Origin: Candidatus Adiutrix sp.
GTDB lineage: Bacteria > Desulfobacterota > Desulfarculia > Adiutricales > Adiutricaceae
Length of the DNA: 17,356 bases
Direction of reading: 5' to 3'
Assembly: GCA_031273445.1 (NCBI GenBank)
Contig: JAISRV010000332.1
Span: 1 to 17,356 of the forward strand
Shown here in pieces: positions 1 through 7,234 of this stretch. The notes under the pieces were generated by a model. It made no database searches and was not told where the DNA came from. It worked only from the letters and a program-made list of their open reading frames with translations. A program made the translations under genes and the position numbers. Each line of letters begins with the position of its first letter. Positions within the stretch are counted from its first letter, which is position 1.

Positions 1-136
1 CCCCGGCGATTATCTGACCCCGGCCAGGCAGCGGGCTGTGGCCCTGGGGGCCGGTCTTGATGAAGACGAATTTCGCGCCATGATGGAAGAGGCCGCCCGC
101 CTGGCCGATATTTTTAAAAGGCGGCTGGCCGGATGA
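1..136 (+). CDS. 3' end of an unrecognised protein (partial)
   Basis: An open frame enters from the left edge (first full codon at base 2) and stops at the TGA at 134-136. The 44 visible residues are charged and probably helical, ending in a basic stretch (KRRLAG). The codons are GC-ending, as in the downstream genes. The stop overlaps the next start in an ATGA, so the two genes are probably co-transcribed and translationally coupled. The family cannot be recognised from this tail, and no function is proposed. Confidence 0.6.
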   Translation, partial: PGDYLTPARQRAVALGAGLDEDEFRAMMEEAARLADIFKRRLAG

Positions 137-1077
137 CCGGGCGCGTCGTTAAAGCCTCCATTCTGATTCTCTGGGCGGGCCTGATGGTCTGGCAGGCCTT
201 GGAGGTGCGCGCCCGCCCGGCGCCGGAAAAAATAGAGGCCGCCTTTCTGGCTGACTACGCGGATTATTTCGCCATATCTTCGGCCGGCAAAAAGATCGGC
301 TGGAGCTATAAAACGCTGCGCCGGCTGCCCGACGGCTCTTACCAGGCCGGCGATTCCGCCACCCTGGCCGTGGCGGTCATGGGCCGCGAGATGACCGTCA
401 GTTCCAACCTGGTCCTCAATCTGGACCGGGCGCTCAACCTAAGCGACTTTCAATATGTGCTTCAGGCCGGCGCGGTCAGGGCGGTGGAACGGGGCGTCTC
501 CGGCGACGGGAAGCTGACGCTGACCGTCAGCCTGGGCGAGCACGAAAAATTCCTGTCCGAACTGGTTGAACAATATAAAGATATTTTGGGCGACTATTAC
601 GCCGCCCGCCTGGACTTCAGCCGCCCGGTGGAGCTGTCGGCGCCCAAAGGGCCGCTTTTGGCGGCGGCGGCGGCCTCATACATAAATTACAGCGGGCTGG
701 CGGAGGGCCGGAACTACCTGATGCCGATCCTGGACCCTTTCGGCCGCGCGATAGTGCCGCTGAACGTGCGGGTTGAAGAGATGGTCATGGAATACGACCA
801 GGACGCCGGCCGCCGGGCGCCCGTCTATAAATTGCGTCTGGCTTATGCGGGCAACGTGAGCCATATGTGGGTCGACCGCTACGGGCGCACCGTGCGCGAG
901 GAAAGCGCCTGGATGGCGATGACGCGGGTCGACGACCAGAACGAGGCCATGGCCGGCCTTGAGCCCCTGACGCCGCCGCCGGCTTTGATGAGGATGCTAG
1001 AGGGCGAAAACAGGGCCGTGATCGAAAAGTATCTGGAAATGTTCAAGGGGCCGTCCGAAGCGGCTTCAGGCGGCTGA
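133..1077 (+). CDS. Exported protein of unknown function
   Basis: This 314-aa protein begins with a short basic N-terminus and a hydrophobic segment (about residues 7-25) that ends near ARA/RPAP, so it is probably secreted to the periplasm or anchored in the inner membrane. The mature part looks beta-rich. It has a phrase of the kind seen in envelope proteins of the DUF3108 or transglutaminase-associated type: 'SSAGKKIGWSY' near residue 50 and 'MWVDRYGRTVREES' near residue 250. No catalytic motif was found and the family is not certain. The ATG overlaps the upstream stop (ATGA), so the start is set by coupling. The gene is followed by a structured repeat and then by an ABC exporter operon on the same strand. 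A role in envelope or lipid handling is possible, but only by context. Confidence 0.8.
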   Translation: MTGRVVKASILILWAGLMVWQALEVRARPAPEKIEAAFLADYADYFAISSAGKKIGWSYKTLRRLPDGSYQAGDSATLAVAVMGREMTVSSNLVLNLDRALNLSDFQYVLQAGAVRAVERGVSGDGKLTLTVSLGEHEKFLSELVEQYKDILGDYYAARLDFSRPVELSAPKGPLLAAAAASYINYSGLAEGRNYLMPILDPFGRAIVPLNVRVEEMVMEYDQDAGRRAPVYKLRLAYAGNVSHMWVDRYGRTVREESAWMAMTRVDDQNEAMAGLEPLTPPPALMRMLEGENRAVIEKYLEMFKGPSEAASGG

Positions 1078-1299
1078 TTTGTTTCATCGCTCATTTGTTC
1101 CGTTCGTTACGCCCAGCCGTTTCAGGGGCTGACTGCCAGCAGTTCTCAGGTGTAGGCGAACATTTTTATAAAGCCAGTCGCCCCCGGAGAGGGGCGACGG
1201 AGGACGCGACCGGTTGAGAAGGCTGGAAGGCCCCCGGCCGGGCAAAAATCGCATTTTTTGCCCGGCGACGACCCAGCCGGCCAAGCCGAACAAGGACCA
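1078..1299 (+). repeat. Modular intergenic repeat, copy 1
   Basis: This is a diverged full-length copy of a repeat seen again at 11050-11322 and 13721-14062. Block A (1078-1160) starts with a variant of GTCTCATCGCTCATTTGT and ends in AGGCGAA. Block B has a perfect 8-bp hairpin, GTCGCCCC (1177-1184) with GGGGCGAC (1191-1198). Block C is a 12-bp hairpin (1237-1248 with 1255-1266, loop TCGCAT). Block D is degenerate here (about 1267-1291). The repeat fills the gap between an exported-protein gene and the ABC ATPase gene, so it lies in the latter's 5' region, with the ATPase's AAGGA at 1292-1296 just beyond it. There is no poly-T run after the hairpins, so they are not ordinary intrinsic terminators. 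Confidence 0.85.
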
Positions 1300-1306
1300 A
1301 TTTTAA

Positions 1307-2062
1307 ATGATAGACATACGCAACCTCAGCAAACATTACCGCCGCCACAAGGCCGTCGACGACATCAGCCTGACGGTCGCGGCCGGGGAAATATTCGGTT
1401 TTCTCGGCCCGAACGGCGCGGGTAAAACCACGACCATACGCATGGTGGCCGGGGCTCTGGCGCCCACCAGCGGGAAGATTGTTTTGGGCGGCCTTGATCT
1501 GGCCAAGACGCCGCGTTCGGCCAAAAGCCTGGTCGGCTATATCCCCGACCGCCCCTTTCTGTATGAAAAGCTGTCGGGCTGGGAATTCATGTCCTTTCTG
1601 GCCGATCTTTATCATGTGGACGGCCGCGCGCTGGAAGCCCGCGGGCGCAAATTTCTGGAACTGTTCGAGCTGTTCGAGTGGCGCGACGAACTGATCGAGA
1701 ATTATTCCCACGGCATGAAGCAGCGGCTCATCATGGCCGGCGCTCTTCTGCCCAAGCCCCGCATACTGGTGGTCGACGAGCCGATCGTCGGGCTGGACCC
1801 GCGCGGCGCCCGGCTGGTGCTGGACGTTTTCCGCCATATGGCCAAAAATGAAGGCGCCGCCATCTTGATTTCCACTCATACCATGAGCCTGGCCTCGCGT
1901 CTCTGCGACCGCATCGGCATAATCCACAAAGGGCGGCTGGCGGCGGTGGGCACGGAAGCAGAGCTCCAGGCCCAAAGCGGCGAAGACGGCGCCCTTGAAG
2001 ACATTTTTCTCAAACTCACCGACGGCGCCGCGCTGCAAACTTTTACGGAAATTTTCCAATGA
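1307..2062 (+). CDS. ABC transporter ATP-binding protein (ABC-2-type exporter)
   Basis: This 251-aa ATPase powers the permease encoded immediately downstream. Visible motifs are Walker A GPNGAGKTT (34-42), a signature SHGMKQ (134-139) in place of the usual LSGGQ, Walker B ILVVDE (153-158) with the D-loop GLDP, and the H-loop His191. At the Q-loop position the sequence reads YIPDRP (78-83), a variant common in exporter ATPases. The start has AAGGA about 10 bases upstream. The last four bases overlap the start of the permease gene (ATGA), which indicates one transcript and coupled translation. Length and motifs fit a drug, lipid or Na+-type exporter ATPase. The substrate cannot be read from the sequence. 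Confidence 0.93.
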   Translation: MIDIRNLSKHYRRHKAVDDISLTVAAGEIFGFLGPNGAGKTTTIRMVAGALAPTSGKIVLGGLDLAKTPRSAKSLVGYIPDRPFLYEKLSGWEFMSFLADLYHVDGRALEARGRKFLELFELFEWRDELIENYSHGMKQRLIMAGALLPKPRILVVDEPIVGLDPRGARLVLDVFRHMAKNEGAAILISTHTMSLASRLCDRIGIIHKGRLAAVGTEAELQAQSGEDGALEDIFLKLTDGAALQTFTEIFQ

Positions 2063-3801
2063 CGGACGTTCTGACCATTCTCAAGCCCAAGCTTATCGGG
2101 CTGGCCAACATCGTCAGGAAGCCGGGCCGCGGCGGGCGGGCGCGTTTTATGTTCGTGGCCTTTTTCACCCTGGTCGTGTGGTTCCTCATTTTTCTCTTTT
2201 CCGTGCGGGTCTTGAAGAACCTCAAAGCCGGCGAGATGCTGGGCGAGATTCTGTGCCGCAAGTTCATGGGCCTGATCTGGATCGCCGGGGCGGCGCTTCT
2301 GATGTTTTCTTCGCTTATCACCGCCCTGTCGAGTTTTTACCTCTCCAAGGACCTTGACCTCCTGATGGCCGCCCCGGTCAGCCGCGAGAGCATTTTCTGG
2401 GCCCGCTCGCTCCAAAGCCTGGTCACGGCCGCCTGGATGCCGGCCGCTTTTATGCTGCCGCTTTTCCTGGCCTACGGCTTCGTTTTCAAGGCCTCACTCG
2501 CCTACTACGCGACGCTGCCGCTGGCGGGCCTGCCTGTATTGGCCGCGGCCGGCTTTCTGAGCCAGGCCATCGTCATGTTTCTGGTCAATATGCTGCCGGC
2601 CCGCCGCACCCGCGACGTCATGAGTCTTCTGGCCATCGTCGTCTTTTGCATTCTGTATATGGCTTTCCGGCTCATGCGGCCGGAGGACCTGGTCAACCCG
2701 CGGAGCTTCATGAGCACCGCCGCCTATCTGGCTTCGCTTGAGGCCCCGTCTTCCGCTTTTCTGCCCACCACCTGGGCGGTGGAGTTTCTGTGGCCCTTTC
2801 TCGTCAAAAGCGGCGCTTCCGCCGCCGGCTGGTTTCCCCTGGCGCTTCTGTGGAGCACGGCCGCCGGGCTGGGCGTTCTGACCTCCATTGCCGCCGCCTG
2901 GCTGTATTGGCCCGGCTACAACAAAAGCGTCGAAGGCGCCGGCCGGCAGAAAACGGTCGGCGGGCTTTTGAATATGCTCACCTCCGCCCTGGGCGCGCTG
3001 ATGAAGCCGGAACGCCGGGCGCTGGTGGTCAAAGACCTGAAGATTTTTTTTCGCGACCATACCCAGTGGTCGCAGCTGCTTCTTCTGGCCGCCCTTTTGA
3101 TCATCTATATTTATAACTTTTCCGTGCTCAACCTGGGGCGTTTTCCCCTGCACATCTTCTTTCTGGAAAACGCCTTCGCCTTTCTGAACCTCGGGCTGGC
3201 CGCCCTGGTCGCGGCTACGCTGGCTTTGCGTTTCGCTTTCCCCTCCATTTCCGGCGAAGGCTTTTCCTATTGGATAATCAAATCCGCCCCCCTGTCTTTG
3301 AAAGATTTCATGTGGATAAAATACTGGCTCTGGATGCCGCCGATCTGGCTTACGACCATGCTGCTGGTCGCCGCCGGCAACGGCTATCTTAAAGTCGGCC
3401 CGGTCATGAACATCGCTTCGCTGTTGATCACGGGGCTTTCGGCGCCGGGGCTGTGCGCTCTGGCCATCGGTCTGGGGGCCATGTTTCCCCGTTTTGAGGC
3501 GGAAAATCTGGCCCAGGTTCCGACGGGCTACGGCGGCCTGGTGTACATGGTCGCCTCAAGTCTGGTCATAGTCGCCGTCATCGGCCTGTCGGTCTGGCCG
3601 CTGGCGACTTTTCTGAACATTGAAAGGGGCGTGGGGCGCTGGACCCCGGCCAGCGGCGGCTTAAGCGTCGTTCTGCTGCTGGCCGTGCTGGCCATCATCT
3701 GCCTGTTGATCCGACTGCCCATGCGGCAGGGCCATAACGCGCTGACGACCGACGACGAAGAAGAACCGGCGGAAAAGAGAAAGAAGCGGCCGTCGGCATG
3801 A
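2059..3801 (+). CDS. ABC exporter permease, large multi-spanning (PF16949-like)
   Basis: This 580-aa, very hydrophobic protein has at least ten membrane-segment-like stretches: near residues 32-50, 75-95, 120-145, 150-180 and 190-207, several in the 235-285 region, and more beyond 340. A cytoplasmic-looking linker contains KPERRALVVKDLKIFFRDHTQW (about 316-337). The phrase DLDLLMAAPVSRESIFWAR after the second or third segment is typical of the 'putative ABC exporter' family (PF16949). The tail is charged (DDEEEPAEKRKKR). It is coupled by ATGA to the ATPase before it and the acyltransferase after it. This single large permease probably forms the whole membrane domain, or a dimer, with the ATPase. 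A lipid, glycolipid or peptide substrate is possible but unproven. Confidence 0.88.
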   Translation: MTDVLTILKPKLIGLANIVRKPGRGGRARFMFVAFFTLVVWFLIFLFSVRVLKNLKAGEMLGEILCRKFMGLIWIAGAALLMFSSLITALSSFYLSKDLDLLMAAPVSRESIFWARSLQSLVTAAWMPAAFMLPLFLAYGFVFKASLAYYATLPLAGLPVLAAAGFLSQAIVMFLVNMLPARRTRDVMSLLAIVVFCILYMAFRLMRPEDLVNPRSFMSTAAYLASLEAPSSAFLPTTWAVEFLWPFLVKSGASAAGWFPLALLWSTAAGLGVLTSIAAAWLYWPGYNKSVEGAGRQKTVGGLLNMLTSALGALMKPERRALVVKDLKIFFRDHTQWSQLLLLAALLIIYIYNFSVLNLGRFPLHIFFLENAFAFLNLGLAALVAATLALRFAFPSISGEGFSYWIIKSAPLSLKDFMWIKYWLWMPPIWLTTMLLVAAGNGYLKVGPVMNIASLLITGLSAPGLCALAIGLGAMFPRFEAENLAQVPTGYGGLVYMVASSLVIVAVIGLSVWPLATFLNIERGVGRWTPASGGLSVVLLLAVLAIICLLIRLPMRQGHNALTTDDEEEPAEKRKKRPSA

Positions 3802-4574
3802 TTGAGAGCGGGAAAATGACGGAGGACGAGGTCCCGCGGCTTGAAAGCGCGCCGCCGGCCGGGGCCGACGAGGCCGGGGCCGATGCGGCCGGGGCCGATG
3901 CGGCTATGGCCGGCGATGAGCCGGAGGAGCCTGTTTTTTTCATGAAATGGCCCCGCCTGGCGGCCAGGTTTCTCATGCTTTCCGCGAAATTCGTCCGCAC
4001 CCGCATCGTCGGCTACCCTGATTTGAAAAAAACAGGGCCGGTGATTTTCGCCCACTGGCATTCGGAAGACCTGTCGATGCTGCCTCATTTCGGCCATTCC
4101 AGGGCCTGTATTCTCATCAGCCCGTCGCGGGACGGGGCGGCTTTAAGCCAGGCGGCCTCGGTCATGGGCTATGGCGTCTGCCGCGGCTCCTCTTCGCGCG
4201 GCGGCCTGGGGGCCCTATTGGTCTTAAAGCGGAATCTGGAGGGCGGCGCCAGCGTCATCTTCGCCGCCGACGGGCCGCGCGGCCCGCGTATGGTCGCCAA
4301 GCCCGGGCCGATTTTTCTGGCCGCCAAAACGGGCTGCCCCATTTACCCGGTCGGGACGGCCGGCAGCCTGGAATACGTTTTCAAAAAATCATGGAACAGG
4401 ACGCGTTTTCAATTGCCGGGCTCGAAACTGGCCGTCGTCTTCGGCCCGCCCCTGTTTTTTTCCGCCGAAGCCTCCCGCTGGCCGGTCATGGAACAAAGCC
4501 GCCTTTTGGGCGCGGCTATAGCCGACGCCGCGCGTGAGGCTGAATTGGCGCTGGAGAAATGGCGGGCCGAATGA
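3798..4574 (+). CDS. Lysophospholipid acyltransferase-like protein (DUF374)
   Basis: This 258-aa protein probably transfers an acyl chain onto a lipid at the inner membrane. Family marks are the block FAHWHSEDL (about residues 75-83), with a His in the HX4D-like acyltransferase position, then SPSRDG, the run SSRGGLGALLVLKRNL, and FAADGPRGPRMVAKPG. This layout is that of DUF374 (PF04028), related to the LpxL and PlsC acyltransferases. The N-terminal 40 residues are an acidic, Ala/Gly-rich extension made of a short tandem repeat and are probably disordered. The first ATG overlaps the permease stop. The ATG at 3816 is a possible alternative start that would remove six residues. As the third gene of the exporter operon, it may modify the exported lipid. 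Confidence 0.87.
   Translation: MIESGKMTEDEVPRLESAPPAGADEAGADAAGADAAMAGDEPEEPVFFMKWPRLAARFLMLSAKFVRTRIVGYPDLKKTGPVIFAHWHSEDLSMLPHFGHSRACILISPSRDGAALSQAASVMGYGVCRGSSSRGGLGALLVLKRNLEGGASVIFAADGPRGPRMVAKPGPIFLAAKTGCPIYPVGTAGSLEYVFKKSWNRTRFQLPGSKLAVVFGPPLFFSAEASRWPVMEQSRLLGAAIADAAREAELALEKWRAE
3858..3917 (+). repeat. 15-bp in-frame tandem repeat
   Basis: There are four tandem 15-bp units inside the acyltransferase gene. Units 2 and 3 (3873-3902) are identical GCCGGGGCCGATGCG, unit 1 differs at three positions and unit 4 is degenerate. The period is a multiple of three, so it encodes AGAD(E/A)-type pentapeptides without breaking the frame. It lies in the N-terminal extension before the conserved domain, where length changes by slippage would be tolerated. 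Confidence 0.85.
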
Positions 4575-4630
4575 GCGGGGCGCCTGGCGGCAGGCCCCGG
4601 CGTTGCGTCCGTTGGAAGGAGTTGAAGCAT

Positions 4631-5182
4631 TTGGCTGCTAATAATATTATCACCCTCTACCACGGCACGACACACGACTTTACTGAGATAGACGTAAGTC
4701 GAGGGAAGCCGTTCAAAGATTTTGGACAGGGGTTTTACGCGACACAAAGCCGCGAGAGCGCAGTCAATATGGCGCTCCGTAACCGAAACATTGAACTTCG
4801 CCGGCTGAAGCGGCGCGGAATAAGCCGTGAGGTTACGCCGTGGCTCTTTACGTTTGAATTGGATGAGAGCAAACTTGAAGCTCTTAACGTGAAACGCTTC
4901 GATGGCGCAGACAAAGAATGGGTGAGGTTTATCGTTCTCAACCGCACAAACGAAATGCCGCAACACGAATACGATGTCGTAATCGGCGCGACGGCGAACG
5001 ATGTCGCGTCGCGTACGGCACAGCTGTATATGGCAGGCGAATACGGAGATGTAGACAGCGATGAAGCAGTCGAGTTTTTTCTGCGCCGTATGCAACCGGA
5101 ACGCCTGCCCCGTCAATTTTTTTTCAGAACGCGACGCGCCGCAAATTTGCTTGTCTCTAAAGGGAGGCGCGTGGTAAAATGA
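4631..5182 (+). CDS. DUF3990 protein, ADP-ribosyltransferase-like (toxin candidate)
   Basis: This is a 183-aa protein with a TTG start. GGAAGGAG at 4614-4621 ends nine bases before that TTG, and homologue-like sequence begins at once (IITLYHGT). The in-frame ATG at 4559 would lie inside the preceding gene and add a non-homologous GC-rich leader. Motifs resemble the ADP-ribosyltransferase fold: LYHGT (His11), DFGQGFYAT (Tyr36), EWVRFIVLNR (96-105) and YDVVIGATAND (114-124). DUF3990 (PF13151) is usually placed near that superfamily, but its target is not established. Base composition is clearly less G+C-rich than the flanking genes. It is coupled by ATGA to the next gene and belongs to a three-gene module, so a toxin or modifying-enzyme role is likely but inferred. 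Confidence 0.8.
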   Translation: MAANNIITLYHGTTHDFTEIDVSRGKPFKDFGQGFYATQSRESAVNMALRNRNIELRRLKRRGISREVTPWLFTFELDESKLEALNVKRFDGADKEWVRFIVLNRTNEMPQHEYDVVIGATANDVASRTAQLYMAGEYGDVDSDEAVEFFLRRMQPERLPRQFFFRTRRAANLLVSKGRRVVK

Positions 5183-5421
5183 TTGAAGAGAAAAGGAGCA
5201 TCGAACTTTGCCAGGACATCCTGGCCACACGCGTGGCGCAGATGATGGCGGAGCGGGATAATGTCACGCCGACGGAAGCGATACGCAAGCTGATGGCTAC
5301 GGAGACTTACGGTTTGCTGCTAGACCCGGAATCATATCTGCACTTAGAGAGCGCGGAATATATTTTAGATATGTACGACGCGGAGCGGCGCGGCGATTGG
5401 GAGCGCTGGACGGAGGCGTAG
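5179..5421 (+). CDS. Small acidic protein of the DUF3990/DUF3791 module
   Basis: This 80-aa, mostly helical, acidic protein has no signal peptide. It carries a segment YGLLLDPESYLHLESAEY (about 48-65) and ends in an aspartate- and tryptophan-containing tail (DMYDAERRGDWERW). I believe similar small proteins accompany DUF3990/DUF3791 pairs in gut Firmicutes, but I recognise no named domain. It starts within the ATGA overlap with the DUF3990 gene, with GGGAGG about 12 bases upstream. The next gene begins one base past its stop. Small, acidic and co-translated with a putative toxin, it is a candidate antitoxin or immunity subunit. That is inference only. Confidence 0.75.
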   Translation: MIEEKRSIELCQDILATRVAQMMAERDNVTPTEAIRKLMATETYGLLLDPESYLHLESAEYILDMYDAERRGDWERWTEA

Positions 5422-5422
5422 T

Positions 5423-5635
5423 ATGCTTAATAAGGAAACCTATTTGCAAATACAAATCTCTAATCTCTATATCCGCAGGCATGGCATAACGCCGCGGGAG
5501 TTCCTCAAGCTTGACGATGAATGTGACGTGCTGGGCTTTCTGCGTGACGGTTATGAACCGTTTCACCTCACCGGGGAAGAGGGCGTATTGCGTGAAGTTG
5601 AAGATTACATCGCTCTCGAACCGTCAGGAAATTAG
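5423..5635 (+). CDS. DUF3791-family small protein
   Basis: This 70-aa protein is preceded by GGAGG (5412-5416) at six bases from the ATG. The order of features fits DUF3791 (PF12668): an N-terminal helix (YLQIQISNLYIRRHG), 'TPREFLKL', then 'GFLRDGYEPFHLTGEEGVLREVEDYI' near the C-terminus. Members are short proteins of unknown biochemistry found next to DUF3990 genes. It is the last gene of the lower-G+C module, and the following gene, rfbC, returns to typical composition. A partner or antitoxin role for the DUF3990 protein is plausible but not shown. Confidence 0.78.
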   Translation: MLNKETYLQIQISNLYIRRHGITPREFLKLDDECDVLGFLRDGYEPFHLTGEEGVLREVEDYIALEPSGN

Positions 5636-5764
5636 CCTTTCCCGCCCATTCCTATGCTCCAGTTGCGTCCCGGTCAAATAGAGCGGCGCACGCATGTTTG
5701 TCTCAAAAAAAGCTTTCACGGCGCGACGGAGCCCCTCGCGGCTGTTTCTTTTGGAAAGTTGATC

Positions 5765-6331
5765 ATGGAAAATAAGTCGAGCATGGAGGCGGCGCCGATT
5801 GAAGGGCCCAGGCTGATCGAGACGAAAACCTTCGCCGACGGCCGGGGCTATTTCAGGGAAACATATCGCCAAGATGAGCTGAACCGCCTTTTGGGGCGCC
5901 GGGTCGATTTCGTTCAGGACAATGATTCCTTTTCCGCCTCGGTCGGCGTTTTGCGGGGGCTGCATTTTCAGCGGCCCCCCCATGCCCAGGCCAAACTGGT
6001 CAAGGTGGTCAGCGGCGCTATTTTTGACGTGATCGTCGATTTGCGGCGCTCTTCGGCTACATATGGCCATTGGCAGGGCCTCCGTCTGGAGGCCGGGAGC
6101 GGGCGGCAGCTTTTCGTGCCCGTGGGCTTCGCCCACGGCTTCTGCGCCCTGACTGAAAACGTCCACGTCTCTTACAAGGTTTCCGATTATTACGATCCGG
6201 CCGGCGAGGGCGGGCTGGTCTGGAACGACGCCGCCCTGGCCATCGACTGGCCGCTGGCCGGCGCCCCCATAATTTCCGAAAAAGATTCCCGGCTGCCTTC
6301 GCTGGCTGAACTGGGCCGCGTTTTTGAATAA
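5765..6331 (+). CDS. rfbC: dTDP-4-dehydrorhamnose 3,5-epimerase
   Basis: This 188-aa cytoplasmic enzyme epimerises dTDP-4-keto-6-deoxyglucose at C3 and C5, the third step in making dTDP-L-rhamnose. The ATG at 5765 is chosen because the conserved domain begins just after it and the length matches the family (about 180-190 aa). The same frame is open upstream to an ATG at 5654, but that part does not look like the family. Motifs are FADGRGYFRETY (about 23-34), RGLHFQ with the catalytic His67, AQAKLVKV with Lys77, GAIFDVIVDLR (Asp88), PVGFAHGF (119-126), and YKVSDYYDP with Tyr137. A GGAAAG-type ribosome site lies just upstream. rfbA and rfbD are not in the window, and rfbB is separated from it by a reverse-strand toxin-antitoxin pair. 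Confidence 0.93.
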   Translation: MENKSSMEAAPIEGPRLIETKTFADGRGYFRETYRQDELNRLLGRRVDFVQDNDSFSASVGVLRGLHFQRPPHAQAKLVKVVSGAIFDVIVDLRRSSATYGHWQGLRLEAGSGRQLFVPVGFAHGFCALTENVHVSYKVSDYYDPAGEGGLVWNDAALAIDWPLAGAPIISEKDSRLPSLAELGRVFE

Positions 6332-6423
6332 GGCCGGCCGGCTATTTTCACATACGCGACGGATTCAGGAAAGCGCCTTAATCATGCTTTTCTCAAGAAA
6401 AGACGCGGCAAATTAGGCGACGG

Positions 6424-6837
6424 CTATTTCAATTTCTCCAATAATGCGGCAGGGCTTATAGCGGTAACCGGTGATGTGCCGCCTTGGAATTTGTCATCGC
6501 GCGTCACGATGTAGTCAACCCCGGCTTTTCTCGCACACTCCGCCGCGAGCGCGTCCTCGAAATCTTCAATGGGAATTTTCAACGCACCCAAGCAGTCGCC
6601 GTGCGTGATGTCCACAACGCCGTAAGTATTGAGCAGAAATTCTATTGCGGTATGCGCCGATTTGACGCCTCTTGCCTTGCTGTATAGATAGAAAATATCG
6701 GTTGCGGCGTTGGCGGTAAACAGGATGTCGATTTCCCCGTCCTGACCGCGCTTTAGGATTTCTTCGGCTTCCATGTCAAAGGGGCGCCGTTCCTGTAAGG
6801 CATCCATAATGACGTTCGTATCAAGCAGAACTTTCAC
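6424..6837 (-). CDS. PIN-domain toxin (PIN_3 / VapC-like ribonuclease)
   Basis: This 137-aa protein has the acidic set of a PIN-domain RNase: LLDTNV with Asp6, TDIFYLY with Asp47, EDFEDAL with Asp95, and TRDDKF with Asp114. These residues normally hold Mg2+ for RNA cleavage. The spacing and the MDALQERRPF stretch after strand 1 fit the PIN_3 branch (PF13470). Its start overlaps the stop of the antitoxin gene by four bases (6834-6837), the usual antitoxin-first arrangement. It lies on the opposite strand to the flanking rfbC and rfbB genes and is less G+C-rich, suggesting later insertion. The active-site residues appear complete, so it is probably functional. Confidence 0.88.
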   Translation of the reverse strand: MKVLLDTNVIMDALQERRPFDMEAEEILKRGQDGEIDILFTANAATDIFYLYSKARGVKSAHTAIEFLLNTYGVVDITHGDCLGALKIPIEDFEDALAAECARKAGVDYIVTRDDKFQGGTSPVTAISPAALLEKLK

Positions 6838-7073
6838 TTCGACAACCTTTCCATCCTAACATCTTCAAGGTCGATGTCGCCCGGAAGCGTCCCGAACAAC
6901 TGCTCGACGGAAGTGACTTCTCCCGGCATACGCTTCATGTACCAGGGCTCCTTGTCGAAGCGGATGATTTTGGCGACGGGCTTGCCATACTTGGTGACGA
7001 CCACATCTTCCGTGGCCGCCAAGTCAACGTAACGCCCGACATTCACTTTCAGGTCTGTCAATGCTATTTGCAT
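6834..7073 (-). CDS. Antitoxin, Phd/YefM type
   Basis: This 79-aa protein has the N-terminal DNA-binding fold of Phd/YefM antitoxins: MQIALTDLKVNVGRYVDLAATEDVVVTKYGKPVAKI. It includes the characteristic 'VTKYGKPVAKII' block at about 26-37, and a more variable C-terminus that would wrap the toxin. AAAGGAG (7083-7089, minus strand) sits about nine bases before the ATG. Such antitoxins bind palindromic operators in their own promoter, and two 11-bp palindromes lie just upstream at 7117-7127 and 7140-7150. It is coupled to the PIN toxin gene by a 4-bp overlap. Confidence 0.88.
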   Translation of the reverse strand: MQIALTDLKVNVGRYVDLAATEDVVVTKYGKPVAKIIRFDKEPWYMKRMPGEVTSVEQLFGTLPGDIDLEDVRMERLSK

Positions 7074-7106
7074 AGTCTGAAACTCCTTTCTTTCGCTTTG
7101 GCCTTA

Positions 7107-7150
7107 ACACTATCATATAGCTGCTATTTTGTCAATAAAATAGCTGCTAT
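7107..7150 (-). promoter_or_regulatory. Toxin-antitoxin promoter with two palindromic operators
   Basis: Two exact copies of the palindrome ATAGCTGCTAT (one central base) lie at 7117-7127 and 7140-7150, 23 bp apart centre to centre, so on nearly the same DNA face. Between them on the minus strand is TTGACA (7130-7135), a perfect -35 box. A weak -10 candidate (TAGTGT, 7107-7112) follows at 17 bp. The sites would let the antitoxin-toxin complex block its own promoter. Operator identity is inferred from position and symmetry. Confidence 0.7.
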
Positions 7151-7234
7151 TCAATCGACGGTTTTGGCCGAAAGGCATTAAACCGACATGAAGCGTCCTC
7201 TTTATTCTTCCAGCCTGACCCGGAACTGTCGCCA

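Noticed and set aside
1237..1266. C hairpin as an intrinsic terminator
   Set aside because: The T run is inside the stem near the loop, not after it, and copies occur in the same orientation beside genes on both strands.
1084..1293. Minus-strand frame inside repeat copy 1, similar to one in copy 2 (11081-11302)
   Set aside because: The similarity is only that of the repeat DNA. In copy 3 the same frame has a stop right after the QKM codons, so coding is not conserved.
4559..4630. Upstream ATG start for the DUF3990 gene
   Set aside because: It lies within the previous gene and gives family-foreign residues; the TTG at 4631 has a well-placed GGAAGGAG.
5654..5764. N-terminal extension of rfbC from the ATG at 5654
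   Set aside because: The extra 37 residues do not fit the family and the length without them is normal.
6387..6402. CTTTTCT/AGAAAAG palindrome between rfbC and the PIN toxin gene
   Set aside because: The loop would be two bases and the stem is A/T-rich with no T run after it; it may be chance.
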